This document shows, piece after piece, positions 26,334 to 35,272 of a stretch of DNA of 64,000 nt. Location of the stretch: assembly GCF_000332335.1 (NCBI RefSeq), contig NZ_KB235948.1:5114243-5178242 (forward strand), in the 5' to 3' direction. This DNA comes from Kamptonema formosum PCC 10802 (GTDB lineage Bacteria > Cyanobacteriota > Cyanobacteriia > Cyanobacteriales > Oscillatoriaceae). The position numbers and the translations under genes were made by a program. Each line of letters starts with the position of its first letter. Position 1 is the first letter of the stretch. The notes beneath the pieces were generated by a model. That model did no database searches and was not told the DNA's origin. It saw only the letters and a list, made by a program, of their open reading frames with translations.

Positions 26334-28262
26334 ATGACGAGTATGTACGGTGTTTTGGAACCGTCCGTAGTGGATTTAGCGCGGGGGGGCAATTACCGAG
26401 CGCTTGCCTACTGGATTAACACCCACCTGCTGCCCCAAGGGATCATCGCCCGCGTAGAAGACGCTCGGGCGGGATGCCTGCAAATCTTAGTGGAGTTGCA
26501 ACAGGGGCAATCGCGCGAAACCATCGTCAAATCCATCTGCCACCAGATTTGGAGGCTCAACTCAGACGTTATAGACGGCGTGAGCATCATGGCCCGTCTG
26601 GCTGGACACTCAGATATTCTCTGGAAGCAGTCAGTCCGCATTGTCACCCCTGCCAACCAGCAGCGCCCTAAGGTGCCGGTGCAGCCAAAGCGGGCCCACA
26701 GGCTCTCACTGGCTTCCGGGGACACTTTTAAAATGTTGCGCACCCTGCTGGTAGTGGGGACAGCAGTAACATCCTTTATCCTGGGCTATTGGTTTACTTC
26801 CCGCAGCACCCTGTCTGCCAAACTGGCTTCGGCACCCATCCCCTCACCGGCGGCGACTATACTGACCCATCCGATTCGCCCCAAAGAAGTTAAGGCGGCT
26901 TTGGAAACAGTGCCGGTGAAGTACCTCAATCCGGCGATTAACCCCGATGACCCGGAGGTGACTCTGATGTTTGCTGGGGATGTCACCCTCTCGGACTCGT
27001 TTGCAGATGTGGCCGGCAGCGATTACAAATGGGCCTTCTCCCAGCTGGAGGAGTACCGCAAAGCAGATGTGGCGATGGTCAACCTGGAAAATCCCCTCAC
27101 CGGTGCCACCACAATGCGACCCGGGAAAGGGTTGAATTTCAAACCCGATCCGAAATCCGTCGAGGTGCTGGCCGCCGGAGGTGTGGACATCGTCAACCTG
27201 GCCAACAATCACACGATGGACTATGAGGCGGAGGGACTCAAGGAAACCCTGGAAACCCTCGACAAGGCTGGGATTCGCTACGTGGGAGCAGGTCGGGACC
27301 TCAAAGAAGCCCGACGCCCAGAAATTATCGAGGTCAAGGGGCAGCGGATTGCCTACCTGGGTTATTATGACCCCAATTTTCACCCCGCAGACATTGGGGC
27401 AGCCGGCACGAATCCCCCGATCAAAGATCAGATCGCCGAGGATATAAAGGCGATTCGCAATCAGGTAGACTGGATTATTGTCAATTATCACTGGGGTGTG
27501 GAGCTGGCAGAATATCCAGAAGACTGGCAGAGAAAATTGGCTCAGTTCACCATTGACCAAGGGGCGGACGTGGTAGTTGGCCACCACCCCCATGTGTTGC
27601 AGGGTGCGGAAATTTACAAGGGGCGACCGATTGCCTACTCGCTGGGGAACTTTATCTTCGGCGGCAATTCCCGCAGCGACTGCGACACGGCGGTGTTGAA
27701 GGTGTCTCTCAAAGGGAGAACAATGAAAGTGGAGTTCCTGCCGGTGGAGGTGAGGCAGTACCAGCCAAAGGTGGTGAAGGGCGAACGCGGGGAGAGCATT
27801 CTCAACCACATTCAGGAGATTTCCAACATCTTCGACCGGCCTATGAAATCACCGGCGATCCTCAACACTCGCCGCCAGTCAGCGGACACAGCCGCTCCCC
27901 CTGAGGCGTCACCGGCATCTCCCTCTTTCGCCGCGCCGGCTGAGAGTCCGGTGCCGTCCGACACCCAGCAGATCCAAATGCCGGTGTTCCCCCCGGATCT
28001 GATTCTGAAAAACAACTTAAAGGACGCTCAACAGCCCCAGAATGGGAAAGAGGGTGACTCGTCACCGCAATCTGGCCCTGCAGGGGAAGGTAAGAGTCAC
28101 CCCTTTACCAAGGAATCGTTTATTAAAGAACCCTTGCCCACCCCCCCCCCACAGCCAGCACACCAGAGCCAGCTGCCAGCCACTCCGTCCCCATCCTTTA
28201 CAGTGTCCAGTGTTAGGCACACTGGCCGCTATAAGGCGATTCAACTGCCGGTGCTAGCATAG
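26334..28262 (+). CDS. CapA-family metallophosphatase-like protein, membrane-anchored
   Basis: Residues 1-~120 form a cytoplasmic region I cannot assign. A single membrane segment follows (~134-155, LLVVGTAVTSFILGYWF). The CapA/PGA_cap domain (~205-480) carries all typical blocks: MFAGDVTLSDSF, VNLENPLTG, NLANNHTMDY, IVNYHWGVELAEYP, VVGHHPHVLQG and YSLGNFIFGG. CapA belongs to the poly-gamma-glutamate system of Bacillus and has a calcineurin-like metal site. Cyanobacterial homologues stand alone, as here, and their substrate is unknown; capsule or exopolysaccharide handling is possible. The C-terminal ~150 residues are Pro/Ser-rich low complexity. Confidence 0.85.
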   Translation: MTSMYGVLEPSVVDLARGGNYRALAYWINTHLLPQGIIARVEDARAGCLQILVELQQGQSRETIVKSICHQIWRLNSDVIDGVSIMARLAGHSDILWKQSVRIVTPANQQRPKVPVQPKRAHRLSLASGDTFKMLRTLLVVGTAVTSFILGYWFTSRSTLSAKLASAPIPSPAATILTHPIRPKEVKAALETVPVKYLNPAINPDDPEVTLMFAGDVTLSDSFADVAGSDYKWAFSQLEEYRKADVAMVNLENPLTGATTMRPGKGLNFKPDPKSVEVLAAGGVDIVNLANNHTMDYEAEGLKETLETLDKAGIRYVGAGRDLKEARRPEIIEVKGQRIAYLGYYDPNFHPADIGAAGTNPPIKDQIAEDIKAIRNQVDWIIVNYHWGVELAEYPEDWQRKLAQFTIDQGADVVVGHHPHVLQGAEIYKGRPIAYSLGNFIFGGNSRSDCDTAVLKVSLKGRTMKVEFLPVEVRQYQPKVVKGERGESILNHIQEISNIFDRPMKSPAILNTRRQSADTAAPPEASPASPSFAAPAESPVPSDTQQIQMPVFPPDLILKNNLKDAQQPQNGKEGDSSPQSGPAGEGKSHPFTKESFIKEPLPTPPPQPAHQSQLPATPSPSFTVSSVRHTGRYKAIQLPVLA

Positions 28263-28385
28263 ACTGGGCTGTCAGGGCATGGGGCATGGGGAATCGGCCA
28301 TCGGAAGAAGCAACAAGCAAGCATCCCCCCCTGGGCCTATTCCCACTGCCTGATGCCCGCTGCCCGGTGCTCCCGTCGCCGCCGC

Positions 28386-28424
28386 CACCAACCACTAACC
28401 ACTAACCACTAACCACTAACCACT
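28386..28424. repeat. CCACTAA heptamer tandem repeat
   Basis: About five units directly abutting the GTG start of the next gene. Confidence 0.7.
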
Positions 28425-29294
28425 GTGTTTGCGATCTCAGTCAAACAGCAGCAATACAAAACCTACTTGCTCACCGACTCGGCAGCTGAGTCAGTGCTGG
28501 AGGTCGTTCCAGAGCGGGGTGGGATCATCACCGGCTGGACGGTACAGGGTCGGGACATCCTCTACATGGACCGAGAGCGGTTTGCCCACCCAGAGTTGAG
28601 CGTCCGGGGTGGAATTCCGATTCTGTTTCCTATCTGCGGCAATTTGCCAGACAGCACCTACACTCACAATGGCCAGACGCACAAACTCAAACAGCACGGC
28701 TTCGCCCGCGATCTGCCCTGGGAAGTCAGCTCACAGGTGACGCAAGAGTGCGCCGGCATCACTCTGGTTCTGGAAAGCAACGACATCACGCGCGCCGTTT
28801 ACCCATTTGACTTCAAACTGGCCTTCAGCTACGAGCTCAAGGGCAACGTTTTGGAAATTGTCCAGCGCTACACCAATCGAGCAGCGGAGCCGATGCCCTT
28901 TTCCACCGGCTTGCACCCCTACTTTTTGGCTCCCGACAAGAGCCAGCTGCAGTTTGAGATCCCGGCGGTCCAGTACACCAATCAAAGAACCCAAAACACC
29001 CATCCCTTCACCGGCAGCTTTGACTTCAGTGAGGACGAAATTGATTTCGCCTTTTGCCAGCTGACCGGCTTGGCGGCCACTGTCACCGACCACAGCCGCC
29101 GGTTGCGCCTCACCCTCAGCTACAACTCCCTCTACGCCACTGTGGTCTTCTGGACGCTCCGGGACAGAGACTTCTACTGCCTGGAACCCTGGACCGCCCC
29201 CCGCAACGCCCTCAACACCGGCATGCACCTGATTCGCTTGCAACCAGGGGCCACTCTCCAGACCCTAGTGCGGATCAGCGCAAAATTTTTTTAA
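28425..29294 (+). CDS. Aldose 1-epimerase-like (galactose mutarotase family) protein
   Basis: 289 residues of the galactose-mutarotase/hexose-6-phosphate epimerase fold. Visible: VVPERGGIITGWTVQGRDIL, RGGIPILFPICGNLPD, KQHGFARDLPWEV (with the family His) and STGLHPYFLAPD (second catalytic His). This family interconverts anomers of free or phosphorylated hexoses; the substrate cannot be told from sequence. The start is GTG 28425, taken directly from the last CCACTAA unit (CCACTGTG), and no Shine-Dalgarno site is present. A gene for an aldolase follows beyond a tRNA, so a link to sugar metabolism is possible but not an operon. Confidence 0.85.
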   Translation: MFAISVKQQQYKTYLLTDSAAESVLEVVPERGGIITGWTVQGRDILYMDRERFAHPELSVRGGIPILFPICGNLPDSTYTHNGQTHKLKQHGFARDLPWEVSSQVTQECAGITLVLESNDITRAVYPFDFKLAFSYELKGNVLEIVQRYTNRAAEPMPFSTGLHPYFLAPDKSQLQFEIPAVQYTNQRTQNTHPFTGSFDFSEDEIDFAFCQLTGLAATVTDHSRRLRLTLSYNSLYATVVFWTLRDRDFYCLEPWTAPRNALNTGMHLIRLQPGATLQTLVRISAKFF

Positions 29295-29302
29295 AAAACC
29301 CC

Positions 29303-29331
29303 TTGACGCTTCCCAGTACAGGTGCTACTAT
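29303..29331 (+). promoter_or_regulatory. Sigma-70-type promoter of tRNA-Lys
   Basis: TTGACG (29303-29308), 17 bases, TACTAT (29326-29331), about 30 bases before the tRNA. Confidence 0.6.
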
Positions 29332-29362
29332 GTTTAATTGTGTGCGGAACACAAACGCACCA

Positions 29363-29434
29363 GGGTCGCTAACTCAAAGGTAGAGTACTCGGCTTTTAAC
29401 CGATTAGTTCCGGGTTCGAATCCCGGGCGACCCA
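29363..29434 (+). tRNA. trnK: tRNA-Lys (UUU anticodon)
   Basis: A full cloverleaf of 72 bases: acceptor GGGTCGC/GCGACCC, D-arm, anticodon stem CTCGG/CCGAT-type with loop CTTTTAA (anticodon TTT), and T-arm CCGGG-TTCGAAT-CCCGG. Discriminator A; CCA is not encoded. Confidence 0.95.
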
Positions 29435-29439
29435 TATTT

Positions 29440-29580
29440 AAAGGGCACTGGGCATGGCGGATGGCGCATGGGGCACCGGCCATAGGGCATGGGGCATGGG
29501 GCACCGGGCATTGGGTCAACGATCGCTGACCCCCTAACCCCTAACCCCTAACCCCTAACCCCTAACCCCTAACCCCTAAT
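29440..29580. repeat. Heptamer repeats (GGGCATG, CCCCTAA)
   Basis: GGGCATGG-type units followed by about seven CCCCTAA units (29532-29579). They lie between tRNA-Lys and the aldolase gene. Confidence 0.7.
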
Positions 29581-29702
29581 AAGAAATTTTATTTTTAGAG
29601 ACAGTGCGCTAAGCGTCGAAAAATATCTTAAGATTATCCTAAGAATTCGGCTTGTCCAGACCCAACTGGCTGACAAACACCAAGAACTTAGGAGGATCAT
29701 CT

Positions 29703-30785
29703 ATGGCGCTTGTACCTATGCGGCTGCTGCTGGATCACGCGGCTGAGAACGGCTACGGCATTCCTGCTTACAACGTTAACAACATGGAGCAGATCCAAGC
29801 CATCATGCAGGCTGCCCATGAAACCAACAGCCCCGTTATCCTGCAAGCTTCCCGTGGCGCTCGCAAGTATGCGGGCGAAAACTTCCTGCGCCACCTGATT
29901 CTGGCTGCGGTAGAAACCTACCCCCACATCCCCATTGTCATGCACCAAGATCATGGCAATGAACCGGCCACCTGCTACTCTGCCATTCGCAACGGTTTCA
30001 CCAGCGTGATGATGGACGGCTCCCTGGAAGCCGACGCCAAGTCTCCCGCCAGCTACGAGTACAACGTCAGAGTCACCAGCGAAGTGGTGAAAGTCGCCCA
30101 CGCAGTCGGCGCTAGCGTTGAAGGCGAACTGGGCTGCCTGGGTTCTCTGGAAACCGGCATGGGTGAAGCAGAAGACGGTCACGGTTTTGAAGGCAAGCTG
30201 GATCACTCCCAACTGCTCACCGATCCCGACCAAGCCGTTGACTTCGTGGAGCAAACCCAAGTGGACGCTCTGGCAGTGGCCATCGGCACCAGCCACGGCG
30301 CTTACAAATTCACCCGCAAGCCGACCGGCGAAATCCTGGCCATCAGCCGCATCGAAGAAATTCACCGCCGCTTGCCCAACACCCACTTGGTGATGCACGG
30401 TTCCTCCTCTGTGCCGGAAGACCTGATCGCTCTGATTAACCAGTACGGCGGCGCTATCCCCGAAACCTACGGCGTGCCGGTCGAAGAAATCCAAAAAGGC
30501 ATTCAAAGCGGCGTGCGCAAGGTGAATATCGACACCGACAACCGTCTGGCGATCACCGCTGCAGTGCGGGAAGCCCTGGCCAAAGATGCCAAGGAATTTG
30601 ACCCCCGTCACTTCCTCAAGCCGTCTATCAAGTACATGCAAAAGGTGTGCGCCGATCGCTACCAGCAGTTTGGCACCGCCGGCAATGCCAGCAAGATCAA
30701 GCAAGTGTCTCTGGATGAGTATGCCGCCAAGTACGCCAAGGGCGAGCTGAAAGTCGTGACTCAGAAGGTGACTGTGGCTGTCTAA
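29703..30785 (+). CDS. fba: Class II fructose-1,6-bisphosphate aldolase
   Basis: 360 residues, the normal length for the cyanobacterial Calvin-cycle/gluconeogenic enzyme (also acting on sedoheptulose bisphosphate). Zn ligands and phosphate sites are visible: [56 protein letters not shown] 29703 is chosen because a perfect AGGAGG (29690-29695) lies 7 bases upstream; the open frame also runs upstream to 29652. Codon use is strongly biased to C-ending codons, as in highly expressed genes. Cytosolic. It is followed by a terminator-like hairpin at 30873. Confidence 0.97.
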   Translation: MALVPMRLLLDHAAENGYGIPAYNVNNMEQIQAIMQAAHETNSPVILQASRGARKYAGENFLRHLILAAVETYPHIPIVMHQDHGNEPATCYSAIRNGFTSVMMDGSLEADAKSPASYEYNVRVTSEVVKVAHAVGASVEGELGCLGSLETGMGEAEDGHGFEGKLDHSQLLTDPDQAVDFVEQTQVDALAVAIGTSHGAYKFTRKPTGEILAISRIEEIHRRLPNTHLVMHGSSSVPEDLIALINQYGGAIPETYGVPVEEIQKGIQSGVRKVNIDTDNRLAITAAVREALAKDAKEFDPRHFLKPSIKYMQKVCADRYQQFGTAGNASKIKQVSLDEYAAKYAKGELKVVTQKVTVAV

Positions 30786-30872
30786 TCCAATTTTGGACGC
30801 CCGCACTCTCCTTTCCCCCCCCGAAGTTTGGGGGGGAGGGCTAATCTAAAAAATCTAAAATCTCAAATCAAT

Positions 30873-30906
30873 TACCGGGTGGCTGAGAAGCTGCCCGGTT
30901 TTTTGT
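30873..30906 (+). terminator. Rho-independent terminator after fba
   Basis: ACCGGGTGGC, loop TGAGAA, GCTGCCCGGT, then six Ts; two wobble or mismatched pairs in the stem. Confidence 0.65.
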
Positions 30907-30915
30907 CAGCCGCGC

Positions 30916-31143
30916 CAGAAACCGGGTTTCTGGAACAGCGTTTGCATCCTACCCGAAAGCTTGATTAAGAAACCCGGTTTCTTCAGGTTTCTCAGCCCCC
31001 CACCAGAAACCGGGTTTCTGGAACAGCGTTTGCATCCTACCCAAAAATTTTATTCAGAAACCCGGTTTCTTACGCCAGAAACCGGGTTTCTGGAACAGCG
31101 TTTGCATCCTACCCGAAAGCTTGATTGAGAAACCCGGTTTCTT
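30916..31143. repeat. Three tandem copies of a ~70-bp inverted-repeat unit
   Basis: Copies at about 30916-30983, 31003-31071 and 31074-31143. Each begins AGAAACCGGGTTTCTGGAAC, contains GCGTTTGCATCCTACCC and ends AGAAACCCGGTTTCTT. The arms are those of the GAAACCCGGTTTC family, with an extra unique centre. Confidence 0.8.
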
Positions 31144-31160
31144 CCGTTTATTACGGTTTC

Positions 31161-32054
31161 TCAACCTCCTAGCGTCACCTCCACATAGATATGCTCCAAA
31201 CGCACCGGCATCCGAGAAATAGAATCCAGAGGCACCCCATCAAAACAGGCGATCACTTCCTTCAATTCCAGCACTTTTGGCAGCCAAAAAGCCAGATCGC
31301 TCCCATAGCGCCGGTGAGCGAATCCATACTGACGCGCCCGCGCAATAGCAGCCTCTTCATCCGGCGTTTGCACCACCACAATTTCCGCCGCTGGAATCCT
31401 TTTCCGCAACTCCTCCAAACTCCCCTCAGCCACAATCCGACCTCGTTTGAGAATCCCAATTCGCTGACAGAGGCGCTCCGCTTCATCTAATAAATGAGTG
31501 GTCAGCAGGACCGTAATTCCCTGACTTTTCAGCCGGCGGATTAAATCCCAAATCTCGTAACGCGCTTCAATATCCAACCCAGTCGTCGGTTCGTCCAAAA
31601 TCACTAACTTTGGCTGGTGCACCAGCGCCACTGCGATATTCAGCCGGCGCTGCATCCCCCCGCTGAGCGTTTCCACCGGACTTTTCGCCCTATCTGCCAA
31701 CCCAACAGCCTCCAGACAAGCCCGCACCTGTTCCTGCCGGCGCTTGCCATTCAAACCATATATTTTAGCATAAAAATTGAGATTTTCCTCACAAGACAAA
31801 CTTTTATAGAGCAAATTCTCCTGCGGCGCGACACCAAGTAGCGATTTGGTCGCCTTAGACAGGGGCTGATCGTTGATAGTGATTTTGCCGCCATCCGCCT
31901 GAAGCAAATTGCAGAGAATATTGATAGTTGTCGTCTTTCCCGCCCCATTCGGGCCCAGCAATCCGTAAATCTCGCCCGCCTGAATCTGCAGCGACAAATT
32001 CTGAAGGACTTGTCGCTCTTCGTAAGACTTCCACAGTTTTTCAATTCGCAGCAT
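31161..32054 (-). CDS. ABC transporter ATP-binding protein (ABC-2 type exporter)
   Basis: 297 residues. Walker A GPNGAGKTTT (~residues 34-43), Q-loop VAPQENLLY, signature LSGGMQRRLN, Walker B LVILDEPTTGLD, H-loop LLTTHLLDEAE. The C-terminal ~70 residues form the accessory domain common to DrrA/CcmA-like subfamilies. It hydrolyses ATP to drive the permease encoded just upstream on the same strand (32263-33036). Substrate unknown; drugs, lipids or polysaccharide are typical. Confidence 0.9.
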   Translation of the reverse strand: MLRIEKLWKSYEERQVLQNLSLQIQAGEIYGLLGPNGAGKTTTINILCNLLQADGGKITINDQPLSKATKSLLGVAPQENLLYKSLSCEENLNFYAKIYGLNGKRRQEQVRACLEAVGLADRAKSPVETLSGGMQRRLNIAVALVHQPKLVILDEPTTGLDIEARYEIWDLIRRLKSQGITVLLTTHLLDEAERLCQRIGILKRGRIVAEGSLEELRKRIPAAEIVVVQTPDEEAAIARARQYGFAHRRYGSDLAFWLPKVLELKEVIACFDGVPLDSISRMPVRLEHIYVEVTLGG

Positions 32055-32085
32055 GAAGAAGTTGTTAGTGGTTAGTTGTTGTCTC

Positions 32086-32238
32086 TCGTTGTCTCTCGTT
32101 TCCAGGCTGCCGCCTGGGAACGCCTGTTGGGAGGCTCTGCCTCGCTCTGCACAATGCTGTTGCTCTGCTTATATTGCGGTTTTCAGTTGGATGAAGTGCG
32201 CGCCAGAAACCCGGTTTCTTTAAGAAACCGGGTTTCTC
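32086..32238. repeat. Palindromic repeats between the two ABC genes
   Basis: TTTCCAGGCTGCCGCCTGGGAACG and GGGAGGCTCTGCCTC (32100-32140), then a perfect AGAAACCCGGTTTCTTTAAG/AAACCGGGTTTCT palindrome (32206-32238). They may act as an mRNA-processing or attenuation site within the operon. Confidence 0.6.
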
Positions 32239-32262
32239 AGAACCTCACTTAGATGAAAAAAG

Positions 32263-33036
32263 CTACAGCCTCCTTTCAGCGCTCAACATGCGCCGGTAGG
32301 AGAGCCACCCACCGGCAACCATAAACACAGCGAACCAGCACAAAAACGAGAAGTGGGACTCAATATCCGCCAACTCCTTGCCACCGGCAGCCACCCCCAG
32401 CAGCGCCTCATTCATGTGGTAGATGGGATTGAACCGAGCAATTTCCAGCAGCGTCTTAGGAAACAGTGACGCCGGCAGAAACGCACCCCCCAGAATCAGC
32501 AGGGGCACCCCAAACGCCGCCACCAAGGCGTTCACATCCTCAGTGCGGCGGGCAAATTGCGTACCCAAAACAAAACCCACACCCACATAAGAAATTATAC
32601 TGAGTAATATGATCAGCCCTCCCAGCAGGAGAGAGCCCTGAAACTGGGCTTGCCAAAATGCCGCGATTGTGTATATCAGGAGCGCTTGACCGATGCCAAT
32701 GCAGCTGTGAGCCAGAAAAATCCCTAAAAAGTACGACGTGCCACTGAGAGGGGAGATAAACAGGCGCTTGAGGGTTTGCTGCTCTCGCTCAGCCACCACG
32801 GTGGCTACGCTGCCACCCAGACAGCTGAAAAATAGCGCGGCACCCACTAAAGTGGAAGGTGCGGCGCTTTCAAAAGCCTTATCCACTGACAGCTTGGCGC
32901 GTTCTGCCAAAATAAACCCGTTCAGCAACAGGACAGAAATTGGAAAAATACACCAAAAAATCAGGCTGCGCCGCCGCCGCAACAGTTCAATCAGGATGCG
33001 CTGCGCTACTGCTATGGTTTCACGCCAGTATTTCAT
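32263..33036 (-). CDS. ABC-2 type transporter permease
   Basis: 257 residues with about six membrane segments (IFWCIFPISVLLLNGFIL; TLVGAALFFSCLGGSVATVV; GIFLAHSCIGIGQALLIYTI; LLLGGLIILLSIISYVGVGF; ALVAAFGVPLLILGGAFLPA; SFLCWFAVFMVAGGW). The conserved AEREQQTLKRLFISPLS after the second segment is typical of ABC-2 permeases. Upstream in the same operon as the ATPase. It lies only 26 bases from the divergent CruE-like gene, so their promoters must overlap each other or the coding regions. Confidence 0.88.
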   Translation of the reverse strand: MKYWRETIAVAQRILIELLRRRRSLIFWCIFPISVLLLNGFILAERAKLSVDKAFESAAPSTLVGAALFFSCLGGSVATVVAEREQQTLKRLFISPLSGTSYFLGIFLAHSCIGIGQALLIYTIAAFWQAQFQGSLLLGGLIILLSIISYVGVGFVLGTQFARRTEDVNALVAAFGVPLLILGGAFLPASLFPKTLLEIARFNPIYHMNEALLGVAAGGKELADIESHFSFLCWFAVFMVAGGWLSYRRMLSAERRL

Positions 33037-33062
33037 CGTGTGAGGAGTTAGCTGATTAGTTC

Positions 33063-35042
33063 ATGAGTCAATTATCACGGTACGCGCTTTCGCAATCAAT
33101 CTCCCGACGCACTCTATTTAAAATGTTTGGTGTCGGTGCCGCCGGCGGGTTGCTGGGATACTCCCGGTTCACCAAACCCCAGCCAGCGGTTTTTCAGCAA
33201 GACACCCTGGATTTGCCCCGCTTTGCCAACCGCCCAATCAGCGTTGCTGTTATTGGGGGCGGGCTGGCTGGGCTGGCTTGCGCTTATGAACTCAGCCAGC
33301 GGGGTTTCACTGTGACGCTGCTGGAAAAGGCACCCCAGCTGGGGGGCAAAATCGCCAGCTGGCCTATCGAAGTTGCCGGTGAGCGGTTTATGATGGAGCA
33401 TGGCTTCCACGGCTTTTTCCCCCAATATTACAACCTCAAGAGCCTAGTGGCGGAACTGGGGATCGCGGAAAATTTTGTCGATCTCAAGTTCTACTCGGTT
33501 ATCTTCCGGGAGAACAAGTACCAGCCAGAGGTGTTTCGCCCCAGCAGTTCAGCGTTTCCCTGGAATATCGTTGACTTGGCGGTAGCATCCCCCAACCGGC
33601 TGCGCTGGGGAATTAACCTCACCAAACCGGCACACTGGCAAGTATTTCGGGCGATTACCGGCTTTCACCCCCAGAAGAGTTTCCAGCGCCTCGACAATAT
33701 CTCGGTTGCCGAATGGGTTGAGCGGGATTTCCCCCAAGGGCTGTATGATTTGTATTTTCTACCCTTTGCTAAGTCTAGCCTAAATGCGCCAGACCGGATG
33801 AGTGTGGGGGAGCTGATGCAGTTTTTCCACTTCTATTTTTTTGGCAATCCCGAGGGGCTGGCGTTTAATGGCACGCGCCAGGATATGGGCACGTCTCTGG
33901 TGCAGCCAGTGGCTCGGGCAATTCAAGGTGCCGGTGGCAAGATTGTTACCGGCGCGACGGTGAGCAACATTGACTGGCGCGACGGGCAGATTGACTCCCT
34001 GAGCTACTACACCGGCAGTGCCGGCAATTTAACTCCCTTTTGGGTGAAGCGCAACCCGGCACTGGAAGCCGAGACGCCAGATGTCCCGTCTCTACAATAT
34101 TACGGTGCCGGTGATGAAGTTTTCGCGGTTGCGGATGGGGGGAAGGAAGCCATTTCCCTCACCTGCACCCACCAGGGCTGCACTGTCGGCGTGAGAGCGG
34201 ATGGCCAATTTCACTGTCCCTGCCACGGTGCGGTTTTCGACGCTTCTGGCAAGCTGGTGAGAGGGCCGGCAGAGCGGGATTTACCGCGCTTCAAAGTGGT
34301 TGAGCGGCACTCAGACGAGTTGCAGCTGATCCCGGCGAGCAACCCCACCCCAGCACTCGCTGCTAGCGAGGAAGGAGAAATAGGGGAGACAATGAGGGCG
34401 GATTACTACGTTTTTGCCACCGACGTGCCCGGTGCCCAACAGCTGTTTAAGCGGATGACGGGCGAAGTAGCCGGTGTGCGCGCACAGGTGGAAAAATTAG
34501 CGATTGCAGATCCATTTGCCGTTGCTCGCTTCTGGTTTGACCGCGATTTTGAGTGGGAGCAAAGCTGGTTTACCTCGATATCAGGCTACCGGCTCACAGA
34601 CAGCATCACGCTTTACCACCGGATTCAGGAGCAATTTATCGAGTGGCACAAAAAAACCGGCGGCAGCGTGGTGGAGTTGCACGCTTACTGCTATAAAGAG
34701 AAGGAATTTCCCACACAGGAAACCTTACTGGCGACGTTTGAGGAGGAGCTGTACGAGATTGTGCCGGCGCTGAAAGAAGCGAATATGCTGCACCGGGAAC
34801 TGGTGAACCAAAAGAATTTCTCTGGGTATCCGCCCGGAAGCTATGCAGATCGACCGGCAACCAGCACCGGCACCCCCAATCTCATGTTTGCCGGTGACTG
34901 GGTGAAGATGCCCTTTCCCTGCGGTTTGATGGAAAGGGCAGTCAGCAGCGGGTTGCTGGCGGCGAATGAAATTCTCCACCGCGAGGGGTTGCAGCGGCGA
35001 ACGCTTCTGTCGGTTAATCCAGAGGGTATCTTGCAGATTTGA
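33063..35042 (+). CDS. cruE: FAD-dependent carotene desaturase/methyltransferase-like protein with inserted Rieske domain (CruE-like)
   Basis: Residues ~14-35 carry a Tat-like signal (SRRTLFKMFGVGAAGGLLG). The FAD-binding Rossmann motif VAVIGGGLAGLACAYELSQR (~62-81) and LLEKAPQLGGK follow, as in phytoene-desaturase/CrtU-type enzymes. A Rieske [2Fe-2S] domain is inserted at ~365-400 (CTHQGC and CPCHGA). The C-terminal LMFAGDWVKMPFPCGLMERAVSSGLLAAN closes the FAD fold. CruE of Synechococcus PCC 7002 is the enzyme that aromatizes the beta-ring in synechoxanthin synthesis and belongs to this family. The next gene is a Rieske oxygenase like CruH, which supports the assignment. The gene symbol is by family and context, not proven. 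Confidence 0.75.
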   Translation: MSQLSRYALSQSISRRTLFKMFGVGAAGGLLGYSRFTKPQPAVFQQDTLDLPRFANRPISVAVIGGGLAGLACAYELSQRGFTVTLLEKAPQLGGKIASWPIEVAGERFMMEHGFHGFFPQYYNLKSLVAELGIAENFVDLKFYSVIFRENKYQPEVFRPSSSAFPWNIVDLAVASPNRLRWGINLTKPAHWQVFRAITGFHPQKSFQRLDNISVAEWVERDFPQGLYDLYFLPFAKSSLNAPDRMSVGELMQFFHFYFFGNPEGLAFNGTRQDMGTSLVQPVARAIQGAGGKIVTGATVSNIDWRDGQIDSLSYYTGSAGNLTPFWVKRNPALEAETPDVPSLQYYGAGDEVFAVADGGKEAISLTCTHQGCTVGVRADGQFHCPCHGAVFDASGKLVRGPAERDLPRFKVVERHSDELQLIPASNPTPALAASEEGEIGETMRADYYVFATDVPGAQQLFKRMTGEVAGVRAQVEKLAIADPFAVARFWFDRDFEWEQSWFTSISGYRLTDSITLYHRIQEQFIEWHKKTGGSVVELHAYCYKEKEFPTQETLLATFEEELYEIVPALKEANMLHRELVNQKNFSGYPPGSYADRPATSTGTPNLMFAGDWVKMPFPCGLMERAVSSGLLAANEILHREGLQRRTLLSVNPEGILQI

Positions 35043-35069
35043 TATGAAACCGCAGATGTAACCGCGCAG

Positions 35070-35240
35070 TAGGGGCGAACGGTTGTCATCGGTGTCAACT
35101 TAAGCTCCAGGCGATTGAAATCGCGGCTATACAAACAAAACCCGCCTGCGCGGGTTTTAAGAATTTTACTCTTTTTTAGTCCGCGCAGGCGGACGAAAGT
35201 TTGTGTAGCCACGAATTCCATTCGCCGGGATATTAAGTTT
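35070..35240. repeat. Long-TIR miniature element, copy 1
   Basis: Left end GTAGGGGCG...CATCGGTGTCAACTTAAGCT and GGCGATTGAAATCGCGGC. The centre has two hairpins (CCCGCCTGCGCGGG; GTCCGCGCAGGCGGAC). The right end is the degenerate inverse. The second copy is at 57669-57887. Confidence 0.7.
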
Positions 35241-35272
35241 TAATTTTCACTGTCGTAAAGGTTGCTAAGCTC

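Noticed and set aside
26844..27809. 321-codon minus-strand frame inside the CapA-like gene
   Set aside because: The plus strand carries all CapA motifs; the antisense product has no domain.
29697..30806. 369-codon open frame on the minus strand opposite fba
   Set aside because: It is the antisense of a highly biased, well-conserved aldolase gene; open antisense frames are expected from its codon use, and the product resembles nothing.
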